Shown: positions 1 to 8,409 of the stretch, one piece after another
Numbering within the stretch: the stretch's first letter is position 1
Layout: each line of letters begins with the position of its first letter
DNA from: Draconibacterium mangrovi
Lineage (GTDB): Bacteria; Bacteroidota; Bacteroidia; Bacteroidales; Prolixibacteraceae
Direction of reading: 5' to 3'
DNA: 64,000 nucleotides
Assembly (NCBI RefSeq): GCF_010586825.1
Contig: NZ_JAAAGB010000009.1
Location: 62,001 to 126,000, forward strand
The notes under the pieces: model-generated
Databases searched by the model: none
What the model saw: the letters and a program-made list of their open reading frames with translations, nothing else
Told to the model about the DNA's origin: nothing
Made by a program: the position numbers and the translations under genes

Positions 1-56
1 GCATTATTGATGGAATTGATACGCAAAGATTATTGATGGCTTATGAGAAAATATAG
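1..56 (+). CDS. 3' end of an unidentified plus-strand gene (partial)
   Basis: An open plus-strand frame enters from the left edge at base 3 and stops at TAG 54-56. It encodes about 17 residues ending in AYEKI. It converges on traN, and a hairpin lies exactly between the two stops, which supports a real gene end. The fragment is too short to identify. In CTnDOT-type elements traO would normally follow traN on the same strand, so a convergent gene here is a departure from that order. Confidence 0.35.
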   Translation, partial: IIDGIDTQRLLMAYEKI

Positions 57-80
57 GAAGGCAACCAAAGTTACCTTCCT
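55..80. terminator. Hairpin between convergent gene ends
   Basis: An 11-bp inverted repeat (55-65 with 70-80, one mismatch, 4-nt loop) lies between the stop of the left-edge plus-strand gene and the end of traN. Its position between convergent stops suggests a shared bidirectional terminator. It lacks a long T-run on either side, so the strength is uncertain. Confidence 0.5.
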
Positions 81-103
81 AATTTACAAACCCTATAAAT
101 ACA

Positions 104-985
104 TCAAAACCGATTGACTGGCTTCGCTGTTATCAAATCCTTGCTCTTTACTATAAAACGCTGGTGCCTCCCCCCATTTTTCTCAAATAGCTCAACTACC
201 AATTCCTTTTTGTCTGGTATTGTAAATGATTTGAAAACAAAAACGGTTGCTTCGACAGAATTACCATCAATAGTAGTCAGGTGATTTAAAGCACGAACCG
301 GTCTTATAACCGTCTCCTGAATGGCTGTTCTTTTGGCAACTTTCTTGTCCACTATCTTGAACGTGAGAAAATCAATTTTAAATGGGATATCGGAACAATT
401 TTCCAACTCGGTGCGAAAGTAGATCAAACCGTTCTGGCTGTACAGGCCGGTTAATGCAAACTCAATTCCAAACTGTTTGCTATTGATATTTTTGATTTGT
501 TTCTTCCTTGTCCCGTAAATTTTCTCCATAGACAATTGGATATTTTGAGGTGTTTTATTTCCAAGCTCAACAAGTTGTATCTCCAGAGAGTTTTCCGGCT
601 GGTTTCCCAACTTGTATTCATGCAAGAAATCTTTCATTTCGATATTCAGCTTTGCGGGATTTTCAGCGTAATTGACAATAAACGAGTAGAAACTGCCCTC
701 GTCGGTTATCACTGAAAAGTTGGTTTCTTCTTTAAAATCCTTAACCGAAGCTTTTACCCGGACCACATTTTCTGCACCATCGGCTTTCCCCGCTATGATA
801 TTTGAAGAACCAAGATCGATATAGGTTATAGCTGCCGGGAATAGAATATGTACAGTTTTATTGTAGGTTACTTCAATGTTGTAGGATGAAATTACCCTGT
901 CTTTGGAAATAACTTTGGTGTACTGATTTTGAGCAAAAAGTGAAAAGCTGCTCATTAGTAATATTGTTATTAATAATTGTTTCAT
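104..985 (-). CDS. traN: Conjugative transposon protein TraN (DUF4138)
   Basis: This 293-aa protein begins with a cleavable signal peptide (MKQLLITILLMSSFSLFAQ) and continues as a beta-rich exported domain typical of Bacteroidota TraN/DUF4138. TraN is thought to be a periplasmic or outer-membrane-proximal part of the conjugative type IV secretion channel, in a VirB9-like position. It is the last tra gene of the minus-strand run, 31 bp after traM. Gene order (M then N), length and signal peptide all fit. It ends at a hairpin and faces a convergent gene, so traO to traQ do not follow directly as they do in CTnDOT. Confidence 0.88.
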   Translation of the reverse strand: MKQLLITILLMSSFSLFAQNQYTKVISKDRVISSYNIEVTYNKTVHILFPAAITYIDLGSSNIIAGKADGAENVVRVKASVKDFKEETNFSVITDEGSFYSFIVNYAENPAKLNIEMKDFLHEYKLGNQPENSLEIQLVELGNKTPQNIQLSMEKIYGTRKKQIKNINSKQFGIEFALTGLYSQNGLIYFRTELENCSDIPFKIDFLTFKIVDKKVAKRTAIQETVIRPVRALNHLTTIDGNSVEATVFVFKSFTIPDKKELVVELFEKNGGRHQRFIVKSKDLITAKPVNRF

Positions 986-1016
986 GATGATCGTTTTATA
1001 ATGAATAAATTGAATT

Positions 1017-2300
1017 TTATTTGGCGGGCATCAGCAATATCCGGTGCCCTGCTTTTAGGGTAACTTTTGTGGTTCGAAGTTTTTTGGATACATACTGCGA
1101 TGTCCCTTGTATAAAACTTCTTCCCACATCGGCTGCCAGTTGTTCGCTTGCAGTTGTCCCTTGGTTTATACTTATGCTTGTCCCTGCATCGCGCCCCATA
1201 GTAGCAGTAATTTCCTTTAAAGCACTGACCTCAACCGAACCGGGAATAAACAAACCAGGCTGTCCGTCGGTGTCGTAAGCTGTGAGTTGCACCAGGATGA
1301 TATTTCCGTTTTGTTCCAGCGAATTGATAAAAATATGTAAGCGTTCCCCCTGTATCCGGGCAATACCCGTGATCAAAGCATTCTTTTGAAAATGTAGTCC
1401 TTCGGTTTCAATGGCTTCCAGTAATCTTAGCTGCACATTTTGTCCGTTAACCAATTTTTGAGTGCTGTTTACACAGGCATTAATTGTATTACGTTCTGTG
1501 GTTTCCTGTTTGTTCTCTGCCGATATGAATGAATAGTTTCGGGGCTGTGAGACCTGCTTTAGAAATGCCGAGTCAGAAACGGATTGTTGCAATGCTGTCG
1601 TTGTGCTTTTTGTTGAGACCAGAACCGATTCTGCAACATTTTCATCTGTTTGCAGTTTGGCAGGGTGATCAGTTGTCGGCACGGTAGTGCCTGGTTGTAC
1701 TGGCGCATTATTTGGCATATATTTGGCTGCCATCTGGTATGATTTCTCCATTAACAGAAGTTGTTCATCTATGCTGTTGTCTTCCTGCTTTTCTGCCAGT
1801 TGTTGCTTCAAAGCTTCAAGCTCTGCCTTTAGTTTTTCATTTTCAGGATTCGCCTTTGGTTTTTCGTAAAAGCTGCCCAGAGTATTGTTTATATTGTTGT
1901 AAGCAGAAGCAGAATGCTGAATTGCCCGTTTTGGGTGTTCGCTCCCGGAATATTTCTCTGACAGGCTTGTTTCAGCTTTGGCGGAGGAAAGCAAATCGAA
2001 TTTTGTTGGTTCATCCTTTTTAATCATCGACGAGAAATCATCCAGCGAACGCACCGGCTTTTGCTGAAAAAGTGCTGCCTGCTCAAAGGCATTGATTTTA
2101 TCCTTCAGTAGATCCTCTTCCTGCGGTAGTGGGATCTCTGTATTCAAACCAATTACTGTTTTGTTTTCCTCTTTGTCCGATGGCTTAAATATCAGCCATA
2201 GACTTGCCCCAAAAACAAGGAACATCAAAGCAAATACCGCGTACTTCTTTAGCATCTGTTTTTGCCCCGGCTTCAGGAGTGTTTTATTGTTTTTGTCCAT
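1017..2300 (-). CDS. traM: Conjugative transposon protein TraM
   Basis: This 427-aa protein has a short cytoplasmic N-terminus, one membrane segment at about residues 18-40, a long Gln/Lys-rich low-complexity and coiled-coil middle (about 150-260), and a compact C-terminal domain (about 290-427). That layout is the VirB10-like arrangement of Bacteroidota TraM: inner-membrane anchored, spanning the periplasm toward the outer membrane. The C-terminal domain includes the stretch LFIPGSVEVSALKEI. The start overlaps the 3' end of the TraL-like gene by 17 bp, which indicates translational coupling. Length and position between traL and traN fit the family. Confidence 0.88.
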   Translation of the reverse strand: MDKNNKTLLKPGQKQMLKKYAVFALMFLVFGASLWLIFKPSDKEENKTVIGLNTEIPLPQEEDLLKDKINAFEQAALFQQKPVRSLDDFSSMIKKDEPTKFDLLSSAKAETSLSEKYSGSEHPKRAIQHSASAYNNINNTLGSFYEKPKANPENEKLKAELEALKQQLAEKQEDNSIDEQLLLMEKSYQMAAKYMPNNAPVQPGTTVPTTDHPAKLQTDENVAESVLVSTKSTTTALQQSVSDSAFLKQVSQPRNYSFISAENKQETTERNTINACVNSTQKLVNGQNVQLRLLEAIETEGLHFQKNALITGIARIQGERLHIFINSLEQNGNIILVQLTAYDTDGQPGLFIPGSVEVSALKEITATMGRDAGTSISINQGTTASEQLAADVGRSFIQGTSQYVSKKLRTTKVTLKAGHRILLMPAK

Positions 2301-2550
2301 CTGTTAAATCTTTTAAGTGATTAATGATACTGTCTTGTGGTAAGTCAAGTGGAGTGATGTGTTCAATCTGAAACAGGTCTTTTAATTTCGGATCGCGGAA
2401 CGAATCCCAAAGAATAAGAGCAAAAAGAAGCGTAAACAAAACGCACATCCCTAAAACCACCATCCTTCTATTTTTCTCAGGAATTCTGTCACAACTCCTT
2501 TTGAGTTTTTCCCGGCTAAGCCGTTTCAACTCCGAAAATCTTTTCTGCAT
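2284..2550 (-). CDS. traL: TraL-like small inner-membrane protein (DUF3989)
   Basis: This 88-aa protein has a very basic N-terminus (SELKRLSREKLKRSC), one transmembrane helix at about residues 30-48 (VVLGMCVLFTLLFALILWD) and a short periplasmic tail. Size, topology and location between traK and traM match the TraL/DUF3989 proteins of Bacteroides conjugative elements. It is probably a structural part of the secretion apparatus. It overlaps traM by 17 bp and lies 4 bp after traK. The name rests mainly on synteny and topology, because sequence signal in so short a protein is limited. Confidence 0.72.
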   Translation of the reverse strand: MQKRFSELKRLSREKLKRSCDRIPEKNRRMVVLGMCVLFTLLFALILWDSFRDPKLKDLFQIEHITPLDLPQDSIINHLKDLTDGQKQ

Positions 2551-2554
2551 GGTG

Positions 2555-3178
2555 TTACCTTGTTACCGTTTGAATATCGTTGTTGTGTATTACCTCAAAG
2601 TTCTCCACCGTAAAACCATGTGGGTTATTATCGCTGCGAACCGAGTTGATAAGACTGCACTTTGTCACCAGGTTTCGTTCCGTGATATTGCTTTCGCGAA
2701 TAATTACCTGACGAGCATAGGTAGATGCCGTGTACGGATAGTTCATAAAATCAACAACCACACTATCCACCTGTAGTGTCTGATTGATATTTCCAGATAT
2801 AATCCGGTTGTAATAGCCTTTTTCAAGCAGATCTTTGTAATAGGTATACACGCTTTTATCTGCCAGAAACATGGCCCGGTTGATGTTCGACTCAATGGCA
2901 TTTTTATCGGGTGAAAGCGTAAAAAACAACTCGTGGAAACGCCGGATATGCTCCCGTGCCTCTACCGGCCTGTTTTGTGCCAGATCCTGAGAAAGGGCGA
3001 GAATTAAAGATTTTCCCTTGTCCAGCACATAGATCTTTTGCCGTTGTTGTTCTGCAAAGCTATAGGCACTAAACACTGAATATCCGGTAATGCCTGCACA
3101 GAGCAGGATAAACACCATTCCGAAAAAACGGATGTGCCTGAAGCTTGTTTCGATATTTTTTAATGATTTAAATTCCAT
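2555..3178 (-). CDS. traK: Conjugative transposon protein TraK
   Basis: This 207-aa protein has a signal-anchor at about residues 18-40 (FFGMVFILLCAGITGYSVF), followed by a periplasmic domain with the sequence ALSQDLAQNRPVEAREH. This is the VirB8-like arrangement of Bacteroidota TraK, which is thought to nucleate the inner-membrane channel complex. It is 13 bp downstream of traJ and 4 bp upstream of the traL-like gene, so it is clearly part of the operon. The length matches the usual roughly 205-210 aa. Confidence 0.9.
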   Translation of the reverse strand: MEFKSLKNIETSFRHIRFFGMVFILLCAGITGYSVFSAYSFAEQQRQKIYVLDKGKSLILALSQDLAQNRPVEAREHIRRFHELFFTLSPDKNAIESNINRAMFLADKSVYTYYKDLLEKGYYNRIISGNINQTLQVDSVVVDFMNYPYTASTYARQVIIRESNITERNLVTKCSLINSVRSDNNPHGFTVENFEVIHNNDIQTVTR

Positions 3179-3191
3179 AATTCTTTTGTGA

Positions 3192-4190
3192 TTAATTTTT
3201 CATTAGTTTTCCTGTCATATTACCGGCCGATGCACCGGCAACACCTGCAGCCATTGACGCCGTTTTTCCTGCCGACGATGTCACATTCTTACCGTAATTT
3301 CCCATACCACCAGCCATAATGATCCACCCGGCAACAGTTGGAATAGTGAAATACCCGATGATACCGATAATCATAAATACAATGTAAACGCCGTTGGACG
3401 CTTCGACTGAATACGTAGCATCGGCCTGTAATTTATCAATATCGGCTTGTAGCATCAGCACCTGAATACGGGCAAGGATGGAACTAAACAAATCAGAAAC
3501 CGGTAACCAGAGGTACACGGAGATATACCGCGAAAACCATTGCGTCATGGTGGACTGAAAGCCATCGTAAATACTGATGGCAAAGGCAATCGGACCAAGT
3601 ATGGACAATACGATCAGAAAGAAGGTGCGGATGGTATCAATAACCAATGCCGCTGCCTGAAACAGCAATTCCAGAATTTCACGAAAGAAATCGCGAATGT
3701 TCTTTTTCATGTTGTACAAACTGCGCTCGATATACATCCCTGACATAGTTGCCAGATCTGACGGACTCCAGCCCAGTTCTTCCAGCTGTTTGTCAAATTC
3801 CTCGTTACTGACCAGGTAAGCTGTTTCCGGATTTCGTTTCATGGCTTCCACCTCCAGTTCCTCTTTTAAATCGCGGTACTTTTCCATATCAAAAGTCTGT
3901 GCTTCCAGCATTTGGTTAGTACCGACAACAATTGGGCTAAGCACCACGTTGATCGTCCCCAAAACAAAACCGGGGAAAAACATGATACAGAGACCAATGG
4001 CAAAGGGACGTAAGAGCGGGTAAACATCAATGGGCTCGGTGCGTGACAGCGACTGCCACACACGCGAAGCCACATAGAACAATGCCCCCAACCCGGCAAT
4101 ACCTTTTGCCACACCTGCCATGCTGCTACACAAGGGTGTCATCTCAAGGTAGAGGCTGCGTAATATCTGATGTAGGTTATCAAAATCCAT
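3192..4190 (-). CDS. traJ: Conjugative transposon protein TraJ (VirB6-like)
   Basis: This 332-aa polytopic membrane protein has hydrophobic segments at about residues 25-45, 65-90, 170-215 and 265-300, and a Gly/Ala/Ser-rich C-terminal tail (GKTASMAAGVAGASAGNMTG). This matches TraJ of CTnDOT-type elements, the VirB6/TrbL-like inner-membrane channel component. Its start codon shares a base with the traI stop (TAATG at 4188-4192), so translation is probably coupled. Confidence 0.9.
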   Translation of the reverse strand: MDFDNLHQILRSLYLEMTPLCSSMAGVAKGIAGLGALFYVASRVWQSLSRTEPIDVYPLLRPFAIGLCIMFFPGFVLGTINVVLSPIVVGTNQMLEAQTFDMEKYRDLKEELEVEAMKRNPETAYLVSNEEFDKQLEELGWSPSDLATMSGMYIERSLYNMKKNIRDFFREILELLFQAAALVIDTIRTFFLIVLSILGPIAFAISIYDGFQSTMTQWFSRYISVYLWLPVSDLFSSILARIQVLMLQADIDKLQADATYSVEASNGVYIVFMIIGIIGYFTIPTVAGWIIMAGGMGNYGKNVTSSAGKTASMAAGVAGASAGNMTGKLMKN

Positions 4191-4819
4191 TACCAGTATC
4201 TTTCGCTTGAGTCACCATACAGCGCCAACATCCTTTCGGTATCGCCTTTCTTTTGCGCCCTCAGGTACGAAACGGCAATGTTTTTATTGGTGTAATAGCT
4301 CACTAAATTCCGGTAATGTTTTACTGAATCGTAAACACTGTCTATCACATCCATCCGCTCTTTGTCGGTCAGCGAAAGTGTGCTGGCATTTACAATGCCT
4401 TTCAGATCATTCAGCAGGTAGGCGCTTTCTTCCAGAAGTTTGGTATAGCCAAAGGCAATTGCCCCCAGTTCTTCCAACGAATAGTTTTCATCCTGCAACA
4501 TCCGCTGATAGGCGTTTATATAGATATCGGTAATCTCGCCTACCATCAAAATGGTTTGCTGCACTTTTCGGGCATCTTTCACCAGGTTGTTTACCGCCTT
4601 TAGTGCATCGTAATAGGCTTTGCCCTGCTCATAGACCTTTTTCACTTCCTTGAAGTTTTTGATCACATTCGAAACGGTATTGGAAGTTTGGATAATCTCC
4701 TTGGCCGTATTGGCAATACTTGTGGCCGTATTAATGGGATCGTTTACAACCCATTGGGCTTTCAGGTTTAGAGAACCAAGCATGATCAACAGCCCCGCTA
4801 TAACTAATTTTGTTCTCAT
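4190..4819 (-). CDS. traI: Conjugative transposon TraI (DUF4141, VirB5-like position)
   Basis: This 209-aa exported protein has a signal peptide (residues 1-21, ending LNLKAQ), then an all-helical, coiled-coil-rich domain containing NTATSIANTAKEIIQTSNTV. This is the DUF4141/TraI family of Bacteroidota conjugative elements, comparable in place to the periplasmic VirB5 protein. It lies 20 bp after traG and overlaps traJ by one base. No traH is present between traG and traI. The name follows CTnDOT nomenclature and does not refer to the F-plasmid TraI relaxase. Confidence 0.85.
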   Translation of the reverse strand: MRTKLVIAGLLIMLGSLNLKAQWVVNDPINTATSIANTAKEIIQTSNTVSNVIKNFKEVKKVYEQGKAYYDALKAVNNLVKDARKVQQTILMVGEITDIYINAYQRMLQDENYSLEELGAIAFGYTKLLEESAYLLNDLKGIVNASTLSLTDKERMDVIDSVYDSVKHYRNLVSYYTNKNIAVSYLRAQKKGDTERMLALYGDSSERYW

Positions 4820-4839
4820 GTTCTTATTGATTTGAATAT

Positions 4840-7338
4840 TTACGAATTGCGTTTGCTTGCCGCCAGTTGTTTAATGGCAAGCTCAATATTCCCATCCAAT
4901 TGCTCCGTTAAACGGGTAAGTTCCAGTTTCTCGGTTTCTTCGGTGGTGTAAGTGTAGTATTCCTCCAAAGAAACTTCAGTAGCATAAACCGCAGATTGTA
5001 CACCTCCCAAACCAATCCAAACCTCCTTGTACAAGCGTTGCGGATGGTTGGCAAGATTGATGGATAGAATCTGAGATTTTTCTTTTTCTGTTAATCCAAG
5101 TAGCTCCTGAATGGAGGCAAACTTGTTCATGTACTTACGCTGGTCAAGCAGGATCTTGCAATCGGAGTTATTGATGATACTTTCCTTCACAATTTCCGAA
5201 GCAATAATATCATCCACTTCCTGTGTTACAACTATTGCCTCACCAAAGAATTTACGTACGGTCTTAAACAGATATTTGATGTACTCTGCCATTCCTTCCT
5301 TGGCAATGGCCTTCCAGGCCTCTTCCACTAAGATCATCTTGCGGATGCCTTTTAATCGCCTCATCTTGTTGATAAAAGCTTCCATGATGATGATCGTCAC
5401 AATGGGGAAAAGTACTTTATGATCCTTTATATTATCCAGTTCGAAAACGATAAAACGTTTGTTCAGCAAATCCATTTGTTTGTCTGAATTCAGCAGGTAA
5501 TCGTATTCTCCGCCCCGGTAATAAGGTTCCAGGACATTCAGAAAATTGGCTACATCAAAGTCCTTTTCGCGCACCTTTTTCGATTGGAGTAACGCTGTGT
5601 ATTCATCGCGCACAAACTCAAAAAAGGTATTAAAAGACGGAGCCACCTTACCGTCCGATTTTAACTTCTCGATATACAGGCTAACCGCATTTGACAGTGC
5701 TACCTCTTCGGAACGTGTGGATGCCTCATCCTCACTTTTCCAGAGGGTAAGGATCAGCGTTTTTATACTTTCCCTTTTTTCAATGTCAAACACACCGTCG
5801 TCGGTGTAAAACGGATTAAATGCAATCGGGTTATCCTCGGTATACGTAAAGTAAACCCCGTCTTCGCCCCTGGTTTTATAATGTATTAAATCACACAAAC
5901 CTTTGTAGCTGTTTCCGGTATCGACCAGAAGAACATGTGTTCCCTGCTCGTAATATTGCCGTACCATGTGGTTGGTAAAAAAGGATTTCCCGCTGCCCGA
6001 AGGACCAAGAATAAACTTGTTCCGGTTGGTTATTATTCCTTTTTTCATTGGCAGATCGGAAATATCCAGATGCAAAGGTTTACCGGTTAAGCGGTCCACC
6101 ATTTTTATGCCCACCGGCGATAATGAACTTTGGTAATTGGTTTCACCGGTAAAAAAGCACAAAGCTTGCTCGGTAAACGTGTAAAACGATTCTTCTGCAG
6201 GAAAATCGGCCGCATTACCGGGGATGCCTGCCCAATACAGGGTTGGAACATCAACCGTGTTGTACCGTGGTTTACATTCCATCAGGGCAATTTGCGAGCC
6301 CACATCATTTTTTATCTGTCGTAGCTCCTCAGATCTGTCGCTCCATGCAAGCACATTGCAATGCATGCGTACCGAAACCAATCCTTTGCTGTGTGCTTCA
6401 TTCAGGTATTCGTCCAGCCATTGTTTGTTAATCTGGTTGGCCCGGCTGTACCGGGAGAGCGAAAGCATATTACGCGCCATTTTCTCGAAACGGGCAAGGT
6501 TGGCGGTGTGGTCGTCGATAAAAATGTACTGGTTGTAAATATGGTTGCATGGCAACAACAAACCTAACGGAGCGGCATACGAAAGCAAACAGGAACTCCG
6601 GTCAGTCGACAGTTTTTCGTAGCGGCTTTCGGTTGATACTTTAGCAGGCAGATCGTCTAAATCGGAAAGCGTATGAAGTATCAGCGAGTTGTCGCCGATT
6701 TTCAGTTCTCCCGGATTTAAGATAAGATCTTTCAATACATTATTCTGCCCATGGGAAAGTGAAAAATACTTTTCCACTATTCCCTCATGGGCATCAGTCC
6801 CGGTAATCTGGTCGGCTGTTAAGCGCCTGAGTTTTACAAAATCGCTGTCGTTAACGATTTGCTCAAACTGGTTGACAGCTTCCACAAAATGCAGGACTGT
6901 TTCCTTATTTTTTATCTCTTTGGGCACAATAAATCCCCTGCCCAGCGTACTGAAATTGCTTTGTTGTTTGCTGCGTTCCTTTGTTGTTTTGGTAAGGAAC
7001 AAATAACAGGTGTGGTTTAAAAACGGACGCTCGTTGAAGTGCCATTCGAACGATGAACTTAAAAAACTTAAATCCTGTTGTGGCTTTTCGGTTTTGTAGT
7101 TCTCTTTGATGTACCAATCCTGTTTATGCACGATGGAATAGTCGGGCAACACCTTTATTGCCTTGTTCCATACCGAATGCATGGCTTCGTATTCTTCCGT
7201 TGTTATCGTAAATAGCTCCGGGAGCTTTACCTCAAAAGCAATGGTTATATCAGCATCTTTGCTGATAATACACCCCTGCTCCACTGCAAGCAACGGAAAC
7301 CGGCTTTCCAAAATGGCAGCTTTTAGTGTGTTTCTCAT
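4840..7338 (-). CDS. traG: Conjugation ATPase TraG (VirB4 family)
   Basis: This 832-aa cytoplasmic ATPase powers assembly and substrate transfer in the conjugative type IV secretion system. An N-terminal VirB4-type region (about 1-420) precedes a RecA-like motor. Walker A is GPSGSGKS at residues 445-452, and Walker B is MILVEEAW with acidic residues at 672-673. A later FFGEAIVVTQEVDDI stretch fits the sensor region of VirB4 proteins. The length is normal for the family. It overlaps traF by 4 bp (ATGA type), consistent with tight coupling in the traEFG block. Confidence 0.95.
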   Translation of the reverse strand: MRNTLKAAILESRFPLLAVEQGCIISKDADITIAFEVKLPELFTITTEEYEAMHSVWNKAIKVLPDYSIVHKQDWYIKENYKTEKPQQDLSFLSSSFEWHFNERPFLNHTCYLFLTKTTKERSKQQSNFSTLGRGFIVPKEIKNKETVLHFVEAVNQFEQIVNDSDFVKLRRLTADQITGTDAHEGIVEKYFSLSHGQNNVLKDLILNPGELKIGDNSLILHTLSDLDDLPAKVSTESRYEKLSTDRSSCLLSYAAPLGLLLPCNHIYNQYIFIDDHTANLARFEKMARNMLSLSRYSRANQINKQWLDEYLNEAHSKGLVSVRMHCNVLAWSDRSEELRQIKNDVGSQIALMECKPRYNTVDVPTLYWAGIPGNAADFPAEESFYTFTEQALCFFTGETNYQSSLSPVGIKMVDRLTGKPLHLDISDLPMKKGIITNRNKFILGPSGSGKSFFTNHMVRQYYEQGTHVLLVDTGNSYKGLCDLIHYKTRGEDGVYFTYTEDNPIAFNPFYTDDGVFDIEKRESIKTLILTLWKSEDEASTRSEEVALSNAVSLYIEKLKSDGKVAPSFNTFFEFVRDEYTALLQSKKVREKDFDVANFLNVLEPYYRGGEYDYLLNSDKQMDLLNKRFIVFELDNIKDHKVLFPIVTIIIMEAFINKMRRLKGIRKMILVEEAWKAIAKEGMAEYIKYLFKTVRKFFGEAIVVTQEVDDIIASEIVKESIINNSDCKILLDQRKYMNKFASIQELLGLTEKEKSQILSINLANHPQRLYKEVWIGLGGVQSAVYATEVSLEEYYTYTTEETEKLELTRLTEQLDGNIELAIKQLAASKRNS

Positions 7339-7664
7339 ACTGCCTCCTTTCTGTTGGTTTTGAACAAACGGGGAATACTACGGCGGTTGATAACCCGGCG
7401 TGGGAAATTATGCCTTGCCTGTAATTTCATTAACCCGTAACGCCCGAATTTTCTATTTAATGAGAAGGTGAGCCAGACAACCACAAATGCCAGAATAAGC
7501 CCGGTAAAAATACAGGCCCATTGGTTGATACCGGCCAGGTACATAACAATGAAAACCACGAATGTCCCCAGCAGGCCACCTGCAAAAAGAAACAGGTACT
7601 GGCTTTGCAGACCTTTAAACTCGGCCGGCTTATTTACCCCTTTATTGATGGAATACACTGCCAT
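7335..7664 (-). CDS. traF: Conjugative transposon protein TraF (DUF4133)
   Basis: This 109-aa protein has two membrane segments (about residues 23-45 and 50-70) followed by a basic tail (RHNFPRRVINRRSIPRLFK). It corresponds to the DUF4133/TraF family, a VirB3-like inner-membrane component that works with the VirB4 ATPase encoded immediately downstream. It overlaps traG by 4 bp and lies 3 bp after traE. Size, topology and order are all canonical. Confidence 0.9.
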   Translation of the reverse strand: MAVYSINKGVNKPAEFKGLQSQYLFLFAGGLLGTFVVFIVMYLAGINQWACIFTGLILAFVVVWLTFSLNRKFGRYGLMKLQARHNFPRRVINRRSIPRLFKTNRKEAV

Positions 7665-7667
7665 AGT

Positions 7668-7976
7668 TTATAGGAAGAAGGAACGTAAAATAGTGGCAGC
7701 AACAATCAGGAAAATACAGGCACCAAACCAGGCGGCTGCAGTTTTTCCGGTGTCAGGATCTCCACTTGAAAATTTACTGTACACTTTTACACCACCAATC
7801 AATCCCACAATGGCACCGATGGCATAAATAAGTTTTGTTGCCGGATCGAAATACGAGGTGACCATATTGGTGGCTTCGGTGATTCCGGCAGAGCCATCGC
7901 CCTGGGCAAAGATGGCAGTTGCCAGAAAGGTGAAAAATAAGGTGATGGATATTTTATATGAATTGATTTGTTTCAT
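7668..7976 (-). CDS. traE: Conjugative transposon protein TraE (DUF4134, VirB2-like)
   Basis: This 102-aa protein has a signal-like N-terminus (ISITLFFTFLATAIFAQG) and two further hydrophobic helices (about 45-65 and 80-100) with a GAIVGLIGGVKVY motif. It matches DUF4134/TraE, a pilin-like VirB2-position protein. It is the first gene of the traEFG block. Its ATG overlaps by ATGA the stop of an open frame lying upstream (see 7973-8241), which suggests that an upstream coding unit was once translationally coupled to it. Confidence 0.9.
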   Translation of the reverse strand: MKQINSYKISITLFFTFLATAIFAQGDGSAGITEATNMVTSYFDPATKLIYAIGAIVGLIGGVKVYSKFSSGDPDTGKTAAAWFGACIFLIVAATILRSFFL

Positions 7977-8241
7977 AGCATTTTGATTTTGCTCCCCGAT
8001 CCCCCGGACCAGAGACTGTTTTGCTTTGATTTTTTGATAAAAGTGTGGTGAATATCACTCTGCGAAGGATCAAATTTTACCCGTAATCTATTTCTTTCAT
8101 GAGCTACTCCATTTAGTTCGTATTCAGACAGCAGTTTTGCTGCCTTTGAACCAAATGTATGGGCTTAAAAGCTGGGGGAAATAAAGCTGGATGTAAGTGG
8201 TTGTTTGTGGCTGTGTTTGGCGTTGGTGAATGATCATCCAT
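7973..8241 (-). pseudogene. Possible small frameshifted ORF upstream of traE
   Basis: Minus-strand frame 7973-8164 is open for 63 codons. It reads protein-like sequence (including KAAKLLSEYELNGVAHERN) and stops in an ATGA overlap with the traE start, but it has no ATG, GTG or TTG. A second frame starts at ATG 8241 (MDDHSPTPNTATNNHLH) and stops at 8113, overlapping the first. A single frameshift near 8160 would join them into a protein of about 88 aa. I infer a broken or misread small gene; the family is not recognised. It could also be chance open sequence in a leader region. Confidence 0.25.
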
Positions 8242-8409
8242 GACTCAATACAATACCCCATATCCAAGTATCAATAAAGGATTCTATTGGGGGATTATCT
8301 GGATATTACATTGAGCTTTTTATTGGATATGATGAGAGATCTATATATTTCTAAAATAGAATAGAAACTTATCATTTCTGATATTTATAATTTATGAAGG
8401 AGAGGAGTA
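7977..8409. other. Leader region upstream of traE
   Basis: No intact gene is visible in this 433-bp stretch. It holds the possible frameshifted ORF described separately, and beyond it (8242-8409) AT-rich sequence that lies downstream of the 8410-9357 gene. A promoter for the traE-N run is likely here, but no clear TAnnTTTG element was identified. Confidence 0.4.
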
